Made by a program: the position numbers and the translations under genes | The notes under the pieces: generated by a model | Databases searched by the model: none | The model's input: the letters and a program-made list of their open reading frames with translations, nothing else | Told to the model about the DNA's origin: nothing | In this document: positions 8,127-17,758 of the stretch, in pieces | Numbering within the stretch: position 1 is the first letter of the stretch | Layout: each line of letters begins with the position of its first letter | Assembly: GCF_003667315.2 (NCBI RefSeq) | Contig: NZ_RCTZ02000006.1 | Coordinates: forward strand, 124,001 to 188,000 | Reading direction: 5' to 3' | Length of the DNA: 64,000 nucleotides | DNA from: Tropicibacter alexandrii | GTDB lineage: Bacteria > Pseudomonadota > Alphaproteobacteria > Rhodobacterales > Rhodobacteraceae

Positions 8127-8221
8127 AAAGGCGCTTCGAAGCGCCTTTCTTGCGAAAATTCGAATTTTCGCGTGCAAGCGCCTTCGAAGGCGCTTGGATC
8201 AAGGCCCTTCGAAGGGCCTTG
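8127..8221. repeat. array of four perfect palindromes, each centred on TTCGAA
   Basis: Four separate perfect inverted repeats follow one another. 8127-8148 has half-site AAAGGCGCTTC, 8152-8171 GCGAAAATTC, 8175-8196 CAAGCGCCTTC and 8200-8221 CAAGGCCCTTC. Each is 20-22 bp and all share the centre TTCGAA with unrelated outer arms. The block sits just downstream of the nucleotidase stop (8233) and 81 bases before the next gene's start. A stacked-hairpin terminator or mRNA 3' stabiliser is likely; as DNA it could also form cruciforms or bind a dimeric protein. Confidence 0.9.
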
Positions 8222-8232
8222 CTCGCGCTGGT

Positions 8233-10200
8233 TCAGAGCTTGATGCGGAAATTGGCAAAGCCGTTCTCGGCTTCACCCGCATCCTCGATGCTCACCCCTT
8301 CGACACTGTCCATGAAATCGCGCGCCTTGGGGCCGGTCTCGAACAGAACGCTTGTGCCTTCCATCGGCTTGAACGACCAGTTGGCATCCGCCGACGGGTT
8401 GATGGTGCCCTGCTCGACGATATAGCGCACGATCACGTCGCGGTTGGTATCGGGCGCCTCGAACACGATGGTGTCACCCGTGCCGGGGAAATTGCCGCCC
8501 CCCGACGCCCGGTAATTGTTCGTCGCGATGATGAATTCCTGCGCCGGATCGATGGGTTCGCCATTGTAGCGCAGGTCGGTGATCCGGTTGGCATCGGGGT
8601 TCTCGACCTCGCCCTTCGGCCCGTATTTCGAGGGCTGGCTGAGGTCGATCTGATAGGTTACCCCGTCGATCACGTCGAAATTATACGACGGAAAGTCGGG
8701 GTTCAGCAGGGTCGCATCCGTGGCCCCCGGCTCGACTTGGTTGAACATGCCCGCCGAGCGTTCCAGCCAGTCCTTGACCTGCGCGCCCGTGACCTTCACC
8801 GCGCGGACGGTGTTGGGGTAGAGGTACAGGTCGGCGACGTTCTTGATCGCCACATCGCCCGGCGCGACATCGGTGTAATACTCGGGGCCACCCCGACCCC
8901 CGGCCTTGAAGGGGGCTGCGGCGGAGAGGATCGGCAGGCCTTCGTATTCCGTGCCCTGCATCATCTGACCGATATACCATTCCTGCGCTTGGGACACGAT
9001 CTGAACCGAGGGATCATCGGCGACCAGCGCGAAATAGCTGTGCAGCGGGGCCGAGGTCTTGCCCACCGCCGTGCGCACATAGGCCAGCGTTTCCTCGTGT
9101 TCCTGACGGGTTGCGTCCAGCACAGCCTCGTTGCTTTGCACCAGTGCTGTGATGGAGCGATCCTCGTTGCGCTGCGAAATCGGGCGGGTTTCCGAGGTGG
9201 TGGACACCACGCGCCATTCATTTCCCTCGCGCTCCAAAAGCAGGTCGATCACCCCAAGGTGAGAGCCCCAGAACCCGCCCATCACGGCGGGCTTGCCGTG
9301 GATCGTGCCCTTTTCCGCATCGACGGCGGCGAAACCTTCATAGGTGGGCGAGGGGAAGACAAGGTGCGAATGCCCCGTCACCAGCGCGTCGATCCCGTCG
9401 ACGGCGGCCAGCGGCACGGAGGCGTTTTCCATGCCGTCCTCGTGATCCGCCGAGCCGATGCCGGAATGCGACAGGGCAAGGATGATCTCGGCCCCTTCCT
9501 CGCGCATCTGCGGCACATAGGCCTGCGCGGTGGCGACGATATCGCGCGCGGTGACGTTGCCTTCCAGATGCTTGCGATCCCAGTTCATGACCTGCGGCGG
9601 GGTAAAGCCGATGATGCCCACCTTGATCGGGTGCTCGTTGCCCGCGCCGTCCTTCAGCATCCGGTCGAGGATCACGTAGGGCTTGAACAGGGTCTCGTCC
9701 TTGGTCGGGTCGCTGCCTTCGGACTTCACCACATTGGCCAGCACCACCGGGAACTCGGCCCCGGCCATGGATTTGTCGAGGAAGGGCAGACCGTAGTTGA
9801 ATTCATGGTTGCCGATGGTGGCGGCGTCATAGCCCACGGTGTTCATCGCGGTGATGATCGGGTGCATGTCGCCCTCTTTCATGCCGCGCTCATAGGCGAT
9901 GTAGTCGCCCATCGGGTTGCCCTGAAGGAAGTCGCCATTGTCCACGGTCAGCGTATTCGTCGCCTCGGCGCGGATTTCGTCGATGATGCTGGCGACGCGG
10001 GCCAGACCCACGGTGTCGACTTCGCGGTCGGCGTAGTAGTCATAGGGCCAGACATGGACGTGAATGTCGGTCGTCTCCAGAATGCGCAAATGCGCCTGAT
10101 TGGCCTGTGCGCGCGCCGAATAGGGGTGCAGGATCACCAGCGCGGCACCGGCCGTGGTGCTGGTCAGGAATTGGCGGCGGTTGAGGGTCAGTTTGGTCAT
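8233..10200 (-). CDS. cpdB: 2',3'-cyclic-nucleotide 2'-phosphodiesterase/3'-nucleotidase, TAT-exported
   Basis: 655 residues. The N-terminus has a twin-arginine signal (NRRQFLTS, hydrophobic stretch, ARA cleavage site), matching periplasmic export with metal cofactors. The metallophosphatase domain shows [36 protein letters not shown] and TGHSHLVFP, the dimetal site of the 5'-nucleotidase/CpdB family. The C-terminal nucleotidase domain has [26 protein letters not shown] and [15 protein letters not shown]. It frees nucleosides and phosphate from cyclic nucleotides and 3'-nucleotides outside the cytosol. The start at 10200 was chosen by the TAT signal. It is divergent from nudC, with 189 bases between them. 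Confidence 0.93.
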   Translation of the reverse strand: MTKLTLNRRQFLTSTTAGAALVILHPYSARAQANQAHLRILETTDIHVHVWPYDYYADREVDTVGLARVASIIDEIRAEATNTLTVDNGDFLQGNPMGDYIAYERGMKEGDMHPIITAMNTVGYDAATIGNHEFNYGLPFLDKSMAGAEFPVVLANVVKSEGSDPTKDETLFKPYVILDRMLKDGAGNEHPIKVGIIGFTPPQVMNWDRKHLEGNVTARDIVATAQAYVPQMREEGAEIILALSHSGIGSADHEDGMENASVPLAAVDGIDALVTGHSHLVFPSPTYEGFAAVDAEKGTIHGKPAVMGGFWGSHLGVIDLLLEREGNEWRVVSTTSETRPISQRNEDRSITALVQSNEAVLDATRQEHEETLAYVRTAVGKTSAPLHSYFALVADDPSVQIVSQAQEWYIGQMMQGTEYEGLPILSAAAPFKAGGRGGPEYYTDVAPGDVAIKNVADLYLYPNTVRAVKVTGAQVKDWLERSAGMFNQVEPGATDATLLNPDFPSYNFDVIDGVTYQIDLSQPSKYGPKGEVENPDANRITDLRYNGEPIDPAQEFIIATNNYRASGGGNFPGTGDTIVFEAPDTNRDVIVRYIVEQGTINPSADANWSFKPMEGTSVLFETGPKARDFMDSVEGVSIEDAGEAENGFANFRIKL

Positions 10201-10389
10201 GGTCCCACCTGTCGGGTTGTCGTTCCACCATCGCCTAGTCTTGCCACGCGACAGACGCATGACAGCGGCGGGCAGAATCGTTTGGGTTGTGCAACCATTT
10301 GGTCAAATTTCAGGGCATCTGCCAAGCGCGGTTGCGCCTGCCGTTGCGGGACGGCAGGGTGTGGCCGATGGATTGGCGGGACGGTGCAT

Positions 10390-11343
10390 ATGAAACATGC
10401 GGAACAGGTGACATTCGGCGGATCGGGGCTGGACCGCGCGGCCGAGCTGCGCGGCGATATCCCGGCGCTGGCGGCGGCGATGCAGACGCCCGAGGCGCGG
10501 GTCATCTTCGTCTGGCGCGGCAAGGTCCTGATCCAAGGTGATGCGCTGGCGCGGTTGCCGATGGACCACCCCTTGCTTGCAGAGGCCCGGACCCCGCCTA
10601 TCCTGCTGGGCCGCGAGACCGGCGCGGTCTTTGCCCATGACATTTCCCATTGGGACCCGCAGGCGCAGGATATGGGCGAGGTCGGCGCCTTCATCGACAA
10701 GTCAGAACAGGTCCACCCCGCCGCCTCTGATGCGCACTTCGCCGAACTGCGGATGATCATGACGCGGCTCAGCCCGCGCGACGCGGAACTGGCCTCGGTC
10801 GCGAAGGGCATCTTTGGTTGGCACGCCACGCATGGCTTTTGCGCCAAATGCGGGGCGGCGTCCGAGATGCACAAGGCGGGCTGGGAACGGGTCTGCCCGG
10901 CTTGCGGCGTGCATCACTTTCCGCGCACCGATCCGGTGGTCATCATGCTGATCACCCACGGCAATCGCTGCCTGCTGGGGCGCTCGCCCGGCTGGCCCGA
11001 GGGGATGTATTCCTGCCTCGCGGGCTTCGTCGAACCGGGCGAAACCATCGAGGCCGCCGTGCGCCGCGAGGTCTTCGAAGAGGCGGGCGTGAAGGTCGGT
11101 CCGGTCACCTATCTGGCCTCGCAACCTTGGGTCTTTCCATCCTCGCTGATGTTCGGCTGCCATGGCGAGGCGCTGTCGGATCAGATCACCATCGATCCCG
11201 ACGAGATCGAGGATGCCATGTGGGTCACGCGCGAGGATATCCTTGAGGCGATGGCCGGCAATCGCGAAGGCCTGCTGCCCGCCCGCAAAGGGGCGATTGC
11301 GCAGTTTTTGCTACAAAACTGGGTCGCAGATACGTTGGATTGA
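10390..11343 (+). CDS. nudC: NAD(+) diphosphatase (NADH pyrophosphatase / RNA deNADding Nudix enzyme)
   Basis: 317 residues. The zinc ribbon is Cys151, Cys154, Cys169 and Cys172 (FCAKCG and VCPACG). The Nudix box GFVEPGETIEAAVRREVFEEAGV lies at about 212-234, followed by SQPWVFPSSLM at 244-254, the motif that marks the NADH-specific branch. It hydrolyses NAD(H) to NMN and AMP, and in E. coli removes NAD caps from RNA. The ATG at 10390 is favoured; a GTG two codons upstream is also in frame. It is divergent from the cpdB-type gene. Confidence 0.95.
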   Translation: MKHAEQVTFGGSGLDRAAELRGDIPALAAAMQTPEARVIFVWRGKVLIQGDALARLPMDHPLLAEARTPPILLGRETGAVFAHDISHWDPQAQDMGEVGAFIDKSEQVHPAASDAHFAELRMIMTRLSPRDAELASVAKGIFGWHATHGFCAKCGAASEMHKAGWERVCPACGVHHFPRTDPVVIMLITHGNRCLLGRSPGWPEGMYSCLAGFVEPGETIEAAVRREVFEEAGVKVGPVTYLASQPWVFPSSLMFGCHGEALSDQITIDPDEIEDAMWVTREDILEAMAGNREGLLPARKGAIAQFLLQNWVADTLD

Positions 11344-11410
11344 GGCTGGATTTGTCGTATCCTTGTGGATAATCCGGTTAACAAAATATTAACGCTATCG
11401 AGGCAGAGAC

Positions 11411-11878
11411 ATGCAGCTGACCGCAAGGGAAGACATCGAGGCCCCGCTCGACCGGGTTTTCGCGGAACTCTCGGATTTCGAGACGGTGGAACGGCAGGCC
11501 CTGCGGCGGGGCATCGAGGTGCAGCGCGTCGATAGCGTTGCTGGCAAGGGTCCGGGGATGCAATGGGCCACGGGCTTTACCTTTCGCGGCAAGATGCGCA
11601 ACGCGGACATCACCCTGTCGGAATACAGCCCGCCCGAACGCATGGTGTTTACCAGCGTGTCCGGCGGTCTCGAACTGGAAACCGTGATTGACCTCGTTGC
11701 GCTGTCACGCACCCGCACGCGCGTCGCAGTGGCCTCCGAATTCAAGCCCAAGACCCTGTCGGCGCGCCTTTTGGTGCAGTCGCTGAAGCTGGCGAAGGGC
11801 GGCGTGGACAAACGCTTTCGCAATCGTATGGCCGGGCTGGCCAAGGATCTCGAGGACAAGCTGAAACGGCAGGCATGA
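11411..11878 (+). CDS. SRPBCC (START-like) family protein
   Basis: 155 residues beginning MQLTAREDIEAPLDRVFAELSDFE, the usual first strand and helix pair of the Bet v1/START fold, with a long C-terminal helix ending RMAGLAKDLEDKLKRQA. The fold encloses a hydrophobic pocket for lipids or other ligands; no specific ligand can be read. The 67-base gap after nudC is AT-rich (GTTAACAAAATATTAACG at 11375-11392) and could hold its own promoter. AGGCAGAG precedes the ATG. Confidence 0.8.
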   Translation: MQLTAREDIEAPLDRVFAELSDFETVERQALRRGIEVQRVDSVAGKGPGMQWATGFTFRGKMRNADITLSEYSPPERMVFTSVSGGLELETVIDLVALSRTRTRVAVASEFKPKTLSARLLVQSLKLAKGGVDKRFRNRMAGLAKDLEDKLKRQA

Positions 11879-11929
11879 CTGCTTGCGCGTGGCGGGCCTT
11901 GGGCTAGTTTGCGGGCAAAGGGGAGCGTG

Positions 11930-12721
11930 ATGAAACACCTGATTGCCATATTGGCACTGCTGGCCGCGCCGGTTTCGGCGCATGAATTCTGGATCGAACC
12001 GGCTGACGGGCAGGTGCCCGAAGGTGCGCCGCTGGTGGCGCAGATCCGCGTGGGCGAAATGCTGGAAGGGGCGAATTACAGCTATCTCCCCAAGAACTTC
12101 CGCCGCTTCGAGATCGCGCTCGGTGACCGGCTGATCCCGGTCGAGGGCCGCATGGGCGACCGCCCGGCGCTGAACATGGCAGTCGAGGGCGAGGGGCTGG
12201 CTACGGTCATCCACGTCACCCGCGACTATGACCTGACCTATGACCGCTGGGAAAAGTTCGCGAACTTCACCCAGCACAAGGATTTCACATGGGCGCAGGC
12301 GCGGCATGTCGAACGCGGCCTTTCTCGGGACAAGGTGACGGAACGCTACATCCGCTATGGCAAGAGCCTGATCGCCGTGGGCGACGGGCAGGGCGCCGAC
12401 CGGGCCTTTGGTCTCGAGGTCGAGATCGTGGCGCTGGCCAACCCCTATACCGACGACCTTTCGGGCGGGTTCCCGGTGCAGGTGATGTATCAGGGCGCGG
12501 CGCTGGCGGATGCGCAGGTCGAGGTCTTCGACAAGGCCCCGGATGGCGCGGTGGAGCAGCGGTTGTACCGGACGGACGCAGACGGGCGCGCGATGATCGA
12601 CGTCACGCCGGGGCATTTTCATCTGGTCGATCACGTCGAACTGCGCGAAGTGGACGAGGGCCCCGATGGCCCGGCTTGGGAAAGCGTCTGGGCGTCGCTG
12701 ACTTTCGAGGTACCTGAATGA
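11930..12721 (+). CDS. periplasmic DUF4198-family protein
   Basis: 263 residues from the ATG at 11930 (GGGAG upstream). A cleavable signal peptide MKHLIAILALLAAPVSA leads straight into HEFWIEP, the conserved mature N-terminus of DUF4198 proteins, whose His may bind a metal. The C-terminal half is an Ig-like, carboxypeptidase-regulatory-type domain (VQVMYQGAALADAQVEVFD, TDADGRAMIDVTPGHFHLVDH). Some relatives (NikM-like) sit near nickel or cobalt uptake systems; here the neighbour is a dehydrogenase with an ATGA overlap, so a metal role is only a possibility. Confidence 0.8.
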   Translation: MKHLIAILALLAAPVSAHEFWIEPADGQVPEGAPLVAQIRVGEMLEGANYSYLPKNFRRFEIALGDRLIPVEGRMGDRPALNMAVEGEGLATVIHVTRDYDLTYDRWEKFANFTQHKDFTWAQARHVERGLSRDKVTERYIRYGKSLIAVGDGQGADRAFGLEVEIVALANPYTDDLSGGFPVQVMYQGAALADAQVEVFDKAPDGAVEQRLYRTDADGRAMIDVTPGHFHLVDHVELREVDEGPDGPAWESVWASLTFEVPE

Positions 12722-14121
12722 TTGAAGACTTGCGCGCCGTTCTGGGCGCGGGGGCGGTTCTGACCGGCGCGGATTGCGCGCCATGGGCGAAGGACTGGAC
12801 GGGGCAATACGCGTGGACGCCGCTCTGCGTGGCGCGCCCGGCCTCGACCGAACAGGTCTCGGCCGTGCTGCGCCTGTGCCATGCGGCGCGCGTGCCGGTG
12901 GTGCCGGTCTCGGGCCATACGGGCCTGTCGGGCGGCACAAAGGGCGAGGGCGCGGTGATGCTGTCGCTCGACCGGATGAACGCCGTCCGCGAAATCCGTG
13001 GCGCAGCGCGGCTGGCGGTGGTCGAGGCGGGCGTGATCCTGTCGGACCTGCACGATGCGGTGGCGGCACAGGGGCTGAGCTTTCCGATGACCTTCGGCGC
13101 GCGCGGCTCGGCCCGGATCGGCGGGCTGCTGGCGACGAATGCGGGCGGCTCGAACGTGCTGCGCTACGGCAATACGCGCGATCTGGTGCTGGGGGTCGAG
13201 GCTGTTTTGGCCGATGGCCGCGTCGTCGACCTGATGAGCGAGCTGCACAAGAACAACACCGGTTATGACCTGCGCCACCTGCTGATCGGGTCCGAGGGGA
13301 CGCTCGGCGTGATCACGGCGGCGGTGCTGAAACTGGTGCCCGCGCCGCGTGCCCATGCCACGGCGATGGTGGCGCTGGCCGCCCTGCCCGAGGCACTGGA
13401 CCTGCTGAACCGGTTGCAGGACGTGACCGGAGGCGCGGTCGAGGCGTTCGAGTTCATGCCCGCCCGCTACATGCGCGAATATGAGGCGAAACACCCGCAG
13501 GCGCAGGCGGTCTTCGACCGCGAATACGCCGTGAACGTTCTGGTCGAACTGGGCGCGACCGCGCCGCGCGACGTGACGCCGGGACCGGATGGCTCTGTGC
13601 CGATCGCCACCTATCTCGAAGAGGTCCTTGGCGACTTGCTCGAACAGGGCGCGGTGCTGGACGCGGTGGTGGCGCAGAACGACGCGCAACGCAGCGCCAT
13701 GTGGGCCAGGCGCGAGGCGGCGGCTGAACTGTCCCTGTCGCGCAGGCCGCTGGTGGTCAGCGACGTGGCCGTCGCGCTGGACCAGGTGGCGGAGTTTCTG
13801 GAGAAGGCCGGCGCACGCATGGCGGCTCTGGCCCCTGATTATGACACGATGATCGTGTCGCATCTGGGCGACGGCAACATTCACTACGTGGTCTGGCCCT
13901 CCGAGGGCGTGTCGCTCGACGCCGTGACCGAGGCGGTCGAGGATGTGGTGCAGGAACTGGGCGGCTCTTTCTCGGCCGAGCACGGGATCGGCGTGTCGAA
14001 ACTGGGCTCGATGCGGCGGCGCAAGGACCCTGTTGCGCTCGACATGATGCGCGCGATCAAGACGGCACTGGACCCTTCGGGCATCCTCAACCCCGGCAAA
14101 CTGATCCCGGACCTGGACTGA
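12718..14121 (+). CDS. FAD-linked 2-hydroxyacid dehydrogenase, GlcD/D-2-hydroxyglutarate dehydrogenase type
   Basis: 467 residues. The PCMH-type FAD domain shows VPVVPVSGHTGLSGGT, FPMTFGARGSARIGGLLATNAGG, LRYGNTRD and NNTGYDLRHLLIGSEGTLGVIT. The C-terminal FAD-oxidase domain carries SHLGDGNIHYVVWP and SAEHGIGVSKLG, the metal and substrate region. Known members oxidise D-lactate, glycolate or D-2-hydroxyglutarate to 2-oxoacids and pass electrons to a carrier; the exact substrate is unclear. It overlaps the DUF4198 gene by ATGA, so the two are translationally coupled. Confidence 0.88.
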   Translation: MIEDLRAVLGAGAVLTGADCAPWAKDWTGQYAWTPLCVARPASTEQVSAVLRLCHAARVPVVPVSGHTGLSGGTKGEGAVMLSLDRMNAVREIRGAARLAVVEAGVILSDLHDAVAAQGLSFPMTFGARGSARIGGLLATNAGGSNVLRYGNTRDLVLGVEAVLADGRVVDLMSELHKNNTGYDLRHLLIGSEGTLGVITAAVLKLVPAPRAHATAMVALAALPEALDLLNRLQDVTGGAVEAFEFMPARYMREYEAKHPQAQAVFDREYAVNVLVELGATAPRDVTPGPDGSVPIATYLEEVLGDLLEQGAVLDAVVAQNDAQRSAMWARREAAAELSLSRRPLVVSDVAVALDQVAEFLEKAGARMAALAPDYDTMIVSHLGDGNIHYVVWPSEGVSLDAVTEAVEDVVQELGGSFSAEHGIGVSKLGSMRRRKDPVALDMMRAIKTALDPSGILNPGKLIPDLD

Positions 14122-14287
14122 TCCAAAGGGGCGCTGACGCGCACAGACACCTCGGCCCCCTCGCTACGCTCGAAGGCCTCAGGCGGGCGCCCGTGGCGAT
14201 GGTACCGCAAGAACGGACAGGCCTCTCGGCTTGGACAGGGGGCAGGCTGGCTTCTTCTTGGTCAAAATACCCCCGCCGGAGGCGTCC

Positions 14288-14491
14288 CTACCTGTCATCC
14301 GGCGGCTCGGCCGGATCGAACGCGATGAAGAACTGGTGGGCGCAATACACGCCGATCGCCCCGAACGCTGCGGCCCAGCCGGTATTTCCGAGATACAATT
14401 CGAACCCTGCCCAGCCAAGACACAGGCCAACCGTGGCGACACGGCGCCACAGCGGAATGAAGAACGGGACCTGGACATCGATTAGGCGCAT
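14288..14491 (-). CDS. small two-helix membrane protein, conserved in Rhodobacterales
   Basis: 67 residues from the ATG at 14491 (MRLIDVQVPFFIPLWRRV). Two hydrophobic segments follow (VATVGLCLGWAGFELYLG and AAAFGAIGVYCAHQFFIAF) and a charged DPAEPPDDR tail. The FF-PLWRRV start and the two-helix layout match short DUF3329-like proteins that I recall from this order. The function is unknown. It is convergent with the FAD dehydrogenase. The 166 bases between them hold no other gene that I can see. Confidence 0.7.
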   Translation of the reverse strand: MRLIDVQVPFFIPLWRRVATVGLCLGWAGFELYLGNTGWAAAFGAIGVYCAHQFFIAFDPAEPPDDR

Positions 14492-14531
14492 GCCCGTATG
14501 CTTCGTCAAAAGCCCATTGGATTGCAACCCC

Positions 14532-14552
14532 GTCCCGGGCTTGACCCGGGAC
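14532..14552. terminator. GTCCCGGG hairpin, probable terminator
   Basis: GTCCCGGG (14532-14539), loop CTTGA, CCCGGGAC (14545-14552). It lies between the OmpA-domain gene (stop at 14595, minus strand) and the small membrane gene. It is related in core sequence to the longer element at 29154-29217. Confidence 0.55.
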
Positions 14553-14594
14553 CTCCACGCCGATTTCGGCGCAGGCCCCGGGTGGCGGAGGGGG

Positions 14595-15323
14595 CTATCG
14601 GCACACCGCCCCGGCGGTTTGCAGCACCGCCCCCGGCGTATCGGGCAGCCGCATGAAGGTGACGCGGCGGTTGGCCGGGCTCTTGGGGTTGTAGGTGTCC
14701 TTCAGAACGTGCTCGCCAAAGCCCACGGGGTAGAGCGGCACGTAGACATTCGCGCCTGTCAGCGTGTCCGTGACCGACCGGGCGCGCCGCTGCGACAGGT
14801 CGCAGTTATAGCCAAAGCTGCCGACCGAATCCGTATGGCCGATCACGGCATAGGAGGTGCCCTGCAAGGCCGGGTCGTTCAGCGCCGATACCAGTTCCAT
14901 GATCTTGCCGATCTGGTCGCCGCGAATGCGGTCGCTGTCATAGTCGAACTCGATGGTGATCGCCACCGACGGGTAGGCGACCTTGCCCTTGGTCGGCGGC
15001 ACCGGTTCGTCATATTTCGGCGGCTCGGGCGGGGGGGCCTTGGACACCACCACCTTTTTCTCGTCGAGGTCCAGCACCAGCGTCTCGTATTCGACGCCGC
15101 CTGCGCTCTCGAACGCAAGCCCGTCGCCCTCGGCCCCGACACCGGCGCAATTCCCGGCATTGGGGTTGGCAAGGCAGCGGGCGAGGGCGCTTTGCGCCTG
15201 TGGCTTCACCTCGACCGCGGCGCCGGTATCGGCACCGGGGATGAAGATCTCGCCCTCCTGTGCGAGGGCTGCCAGCGGCAGCCCCACACAAAGTGCAATA
15301 GGAGCAAGGATACGCATCGCCAT
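14595..15323 (-). CDS. OmpA-domain protein, third gene of an envelope operon
   Basis: 242 residues. Signal peptide MAMRILAPIALCVGLPLAALAQ. A short Cys-containing region (CLANPNAGNC) and a proline-rich linker (APPPEPPKYDEPVPP) lead to an OmpA-like peptidoglycan-binding domain at about 115-235: ITIEFDYDSDRI, VIGHTDSVGSFGYNCDLSQRRA, NRRVTF. The Asp and Arg that hold diaminopimelate in OmpA domains are present (HTDSVG, LSQRRA). I infer a periplasmic protein docked on the cell wall. It starts 6 bases after the stop of the diheme protein gene and is clearly in one transcript with it. Confidence 0.88.
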   Translation of the reverse strand: MAMRILAPIALCVGLPLAALAQEGEIFIPGADTGAAVEVKPQAQSALARCLANPNAGNCAGVGAEGDGLAFESAGGVEYETLVLDLDEKKVVVSKAPPPEPPKYDEPVPPTKGKVAYPSVAITIEFDYDSDRIRGDQIGKIMELVSALNDPALQGTSYAVIGHTDSVGSFGYNCDLSQRRARSVTDTLTGANVYVPLYPVGFGEHVLKDTYNPKSPANRRVTFMRLPDTPGAVLQTAGAVCR

Positions 15324-15329
15324 ACCTCC

Positions 15330-17717
15330 TTAGTAGTCCGACACGACGACCGAGATCTGCGCCTTGGTCACATGCGGGTTGTGGTCGGAGACGGCCTTGT
15401 AATCGGCCCCGGCGAGGGTCTGCTTGTCCGGCGCATTGTCGTCTAGATCCAGCGCCAGCACCTCGTTGACCACGGATTCGTAGTTGCCCGTATGGCCACC
15501 GGCGGCGCAAGACACCGGCTCATATCCCGCCCGTTCGGTGCTGATCGCATGATCCGAGGCGTTGCAGATTGCGAGGATCGTTTCCAGCCCGGCCTCGGTC
15601 GTCTTCAGCGAGCCGCGCGGCGGGAAGATGTATTGCGAGCCACCGGGGATCACGATGTCCTCCAGCCCGGGGAAGGGATAGAGCACGCAGGACCGCTTGC
15701 GATCGTCGATCGAGATCAGCGTCAGACGGCAGTCGTGGCGCGGCTCGATGAAGACCTTCAGCCCCTCGCCGACCTTGTAGGTGGGCTTGTCGGTATAGAC
15801 CGTCAGATGCGACTGGGCGTTGACCGAATGTTGGGTCGGGTCATAGGCGGGGGCCTTGGCCGCATCGGCATAGCTGGTCGGCTTGACCACCTGCTTGGCG
15901 GGGGGCAGGGCCTTGGGCTTGGGTGCGGGGGCGTAATCCGTGCCCGCGACGACCTTTTGCGTCGAATAGGACAGGTCCGCATGCACGGGCTTGGCCGCCT
16001 TGATCGGGCGATACTCGGTGATCTTTTCCAGCATCACCGGATAGGCCACGGCCCATTCATCGCGCGCAATCGGCGAGATTTGCAGGCGGTTGATCATCGA
16101 GGCCAGATCGACACCGACGAACCCGGCGCGCGATTTCAGCTCGTCCTCGGTCAGGCCCAGCTCATTCGCGGCCTGCTTGAAGTCGATGAAACGATCGACA
16201 TGGTAGACGAACAGACCCCGGATCGGCTCCAGCCCGCCGGCGGTGATGTCGGGGTTCAGCCCTGCGCTTTCCATCGCGCCACGGAACTGCTTTTCGTCCT
16301 GTTCATAATACTCGACGACCGTCTCGTTGCCGGGATAGGTGGCGTCGATGGTCTGGCGCGCATCCGGCGGCAGGGAGAAGTCGCCCATCGCCACGTCGCG
16401 CACCTTGTCCTCGTTGCGGCGGATGCCCTTGGAATGGCAGGACATGCAGGAAATGCCGTTGACCACCTCGCCGGTGCCATCGGGATAGTCGTCATCGCGG
16501 ACGATCTCGGTCGGGCCGACATTCAGGCGCGCGCCATCGGCGGTGTTCAGGTAGTAGGCGTGGAAGCCGTTGGGCAGGGTAAAGATCGACTCGCCGCCGT
16601 CATGTTCAAAGGCCAGTTCAGGCCCGTAGGCCTCGATCGGGCCCAGCGGATATTCGAAGAAGCTTTGGCGCCCCTTGGACCCGGCGAAATCGTAGGATGT
16701 CCAGAAGAAGCCGGTTTGCAGCGGGTGACGCTCGATCAGGCGGTTGTTGGTGCTGACGCCCGAGTTCTGGAACCCGGCGCGCACCACCAGCTCGTTCTGG
16801 ATGTTGCCGACGATGTCGAGGTTCAGCAGGTCCTCAAGCCCGGCGACCGTGTCGGGCAGGCCGAGCAGGTCGTAATACAGCGGAGAGACCGGTGCGGTCG
16901 AGGCGAACCAGTCGGCGCGGATGATCGGGATCTGGGTGCCAGACAGGTGCTGAAGCGGGCCAAGATAGGGGTCCGTGTCGCTTTCCATCCCGTAGGGGTA
17001 CTGCATTTCCAGCAGGTGCCACTTGTCCGCGTCCCAGTTGATCTCGGGCAGGTAGACGCGCATCAGGATGCCGTGCGGGTCGACCTGTTCGAACTTGTAG
17101 GGGATTGGGTTCCACGACAGGGCGTTGATCAGCTTGACCGTCGCCTGCGTGTAGCCGGTATAGTTCTCCTCGGACACGTCCGGGTTGTTCCAGATCGGCC
17201 GCATCGAGATATAGCGGATGCGGTCGCGGCGGTTGGTCGGCTGCTTTTGCAGGTCGTCATGCGCCATCTTGTGCATCTCTTCGAGCGAGACAAAGACGCG
17301 CTCGGGCGGGGCCTGATTGCCCAGCTCGGTGATCCAGTCGGCGACGACCTTCATCTCTGCGTCGGTGGGGAAACAGCTGGCCTCGGTGCAGTCGTCGGGC
17401 ATCGCAGGGAAGCTGTATTGCCCGATCACGTCATACAGCTTCGACCCGACGGGCTTGCCATGGATGACGAACTTGGTGTCCTGCGCGAGGCGCTTGAGGT
17501 CGAGCACGTGACCAAAGCCGGATTTTGGCTGGGTCATGCCCTCTTTCAACGCGCCGTCCTGGTGGCAGCGCGCGCAATGCTTGTCGAGCACTTCGTAGAC
17601 TTGGGTATCGAGGTCCGAAGCCCCGGCGGGCAGCGGCATGGCGTCATTCGCCAGTGCCGGGGCAGACAACCCCGCCACGGCCAAAGCCGCCGCCTTTATC
17701 AGATCACTTGGTTTCAT
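15330..17717 (-). CDS. diheme cytochrome c-type protein with C-terminal DUF4384 domain
   Basis: 795 residues from the ATG at 17717, behind AAGGAG; signal peptide ending SAPALA. A first heme motif CARCH (48-52) lies in a short cytochrome domain with CTEASC nearby. A long unnamed region (about 140-410) leads to a second motif CMSCH (424-428) with SKGIRRNEDKVR after it. A Pro/Lys/Ala linker (about 590-630) precedes DUF4384 (about 634-720: YTDKPTYKVGEGLKVFIEPR, LYPFPG, IFPP). DUF4384 is known mainly from caspase-like and regulatory proteins, so joining it to cytochrome c is unusual. I infer a periplasmic redox-linked protein working with the flanking protease and OmpA proteins. Confidence 0.85.
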   Translation of the reverse strand: MKPSDLIKAAALAVAGLSAPALANDAMPLPAGASDLDTQVYEVLDKHCARCHQDGALKEGMTQPKSGFGHVLDLKRLAQDTKFVIHGKPVGSKLYDVIGQYSFPAMPDDCTEASCFPTDAEMKVVADWITELGNQAPPERVFVSLEEMHKMAHDDLQKQPTNRRDRIRYISMRPIWNNPDVSEENYTGYTQATVKLINALSWNPIPYKFEQVDPHGILMRVYLPEINWDADKWHLLEMQYPYGMESDTDPYLGPLQHLSGTQIPIIRADWFASTAPVSPLYYDLLGLPDTVAGLEDLLNLDIVGNIQNELVVRAGFQNSGVSTNNRLIERHPLQTGFFWTSYDFAGSKGRQSFFEYPLGPIEAYGPELAFEHDGGESIFTLPNGFHAYYLNTADGARLNVGPTEIVRDDDYPDGTGEVVNGISCMSCHSKGIRRNEDKVRDVAMGDFSLPPDARQTIDATYPGNETVVEYYEQDEKQFRGAMESAGLNPDITAGGLEPIRGLFVYHVDRFIDFKQAANELGLTEDELKSRAGFVGVDLASMINRLQISPIARDEWAVAYPVMLEKITEYRPIKAAKPVHADLSYSTQKVVAGTDYAPAPKPKALPPAKQVVKPTSYADAAKAPAYDPTQHSVNAQSHLTVYTDKPTYKVGEGLKVFIEPRHDCRLTLISIDDRKRSCVLYPFPGLEDIVIPGGSQYIFPPRGSLKTTEAGLETILAICNASDHAISTERAGYEPVSCAAGGHTGNYESVVNEVLALDLDDNAPDKQTLAGADYKAVSDHNPHVTKAQISVVVSDY

Positions 17718-17758
17718 AACGCGTTTCTCCTTGGAAAATCGGGGAAATATCGGATCGG

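Noticed and set aside
8110-10389. Plus-strand open frame continuous with nudC, giving over 1,000 residues
   Set aside because: It is antisense to the well-supported cpdB-type gene, has His/Arg/Gly-rich shadow composition, and only its last 317 codons (nudC) match a family.
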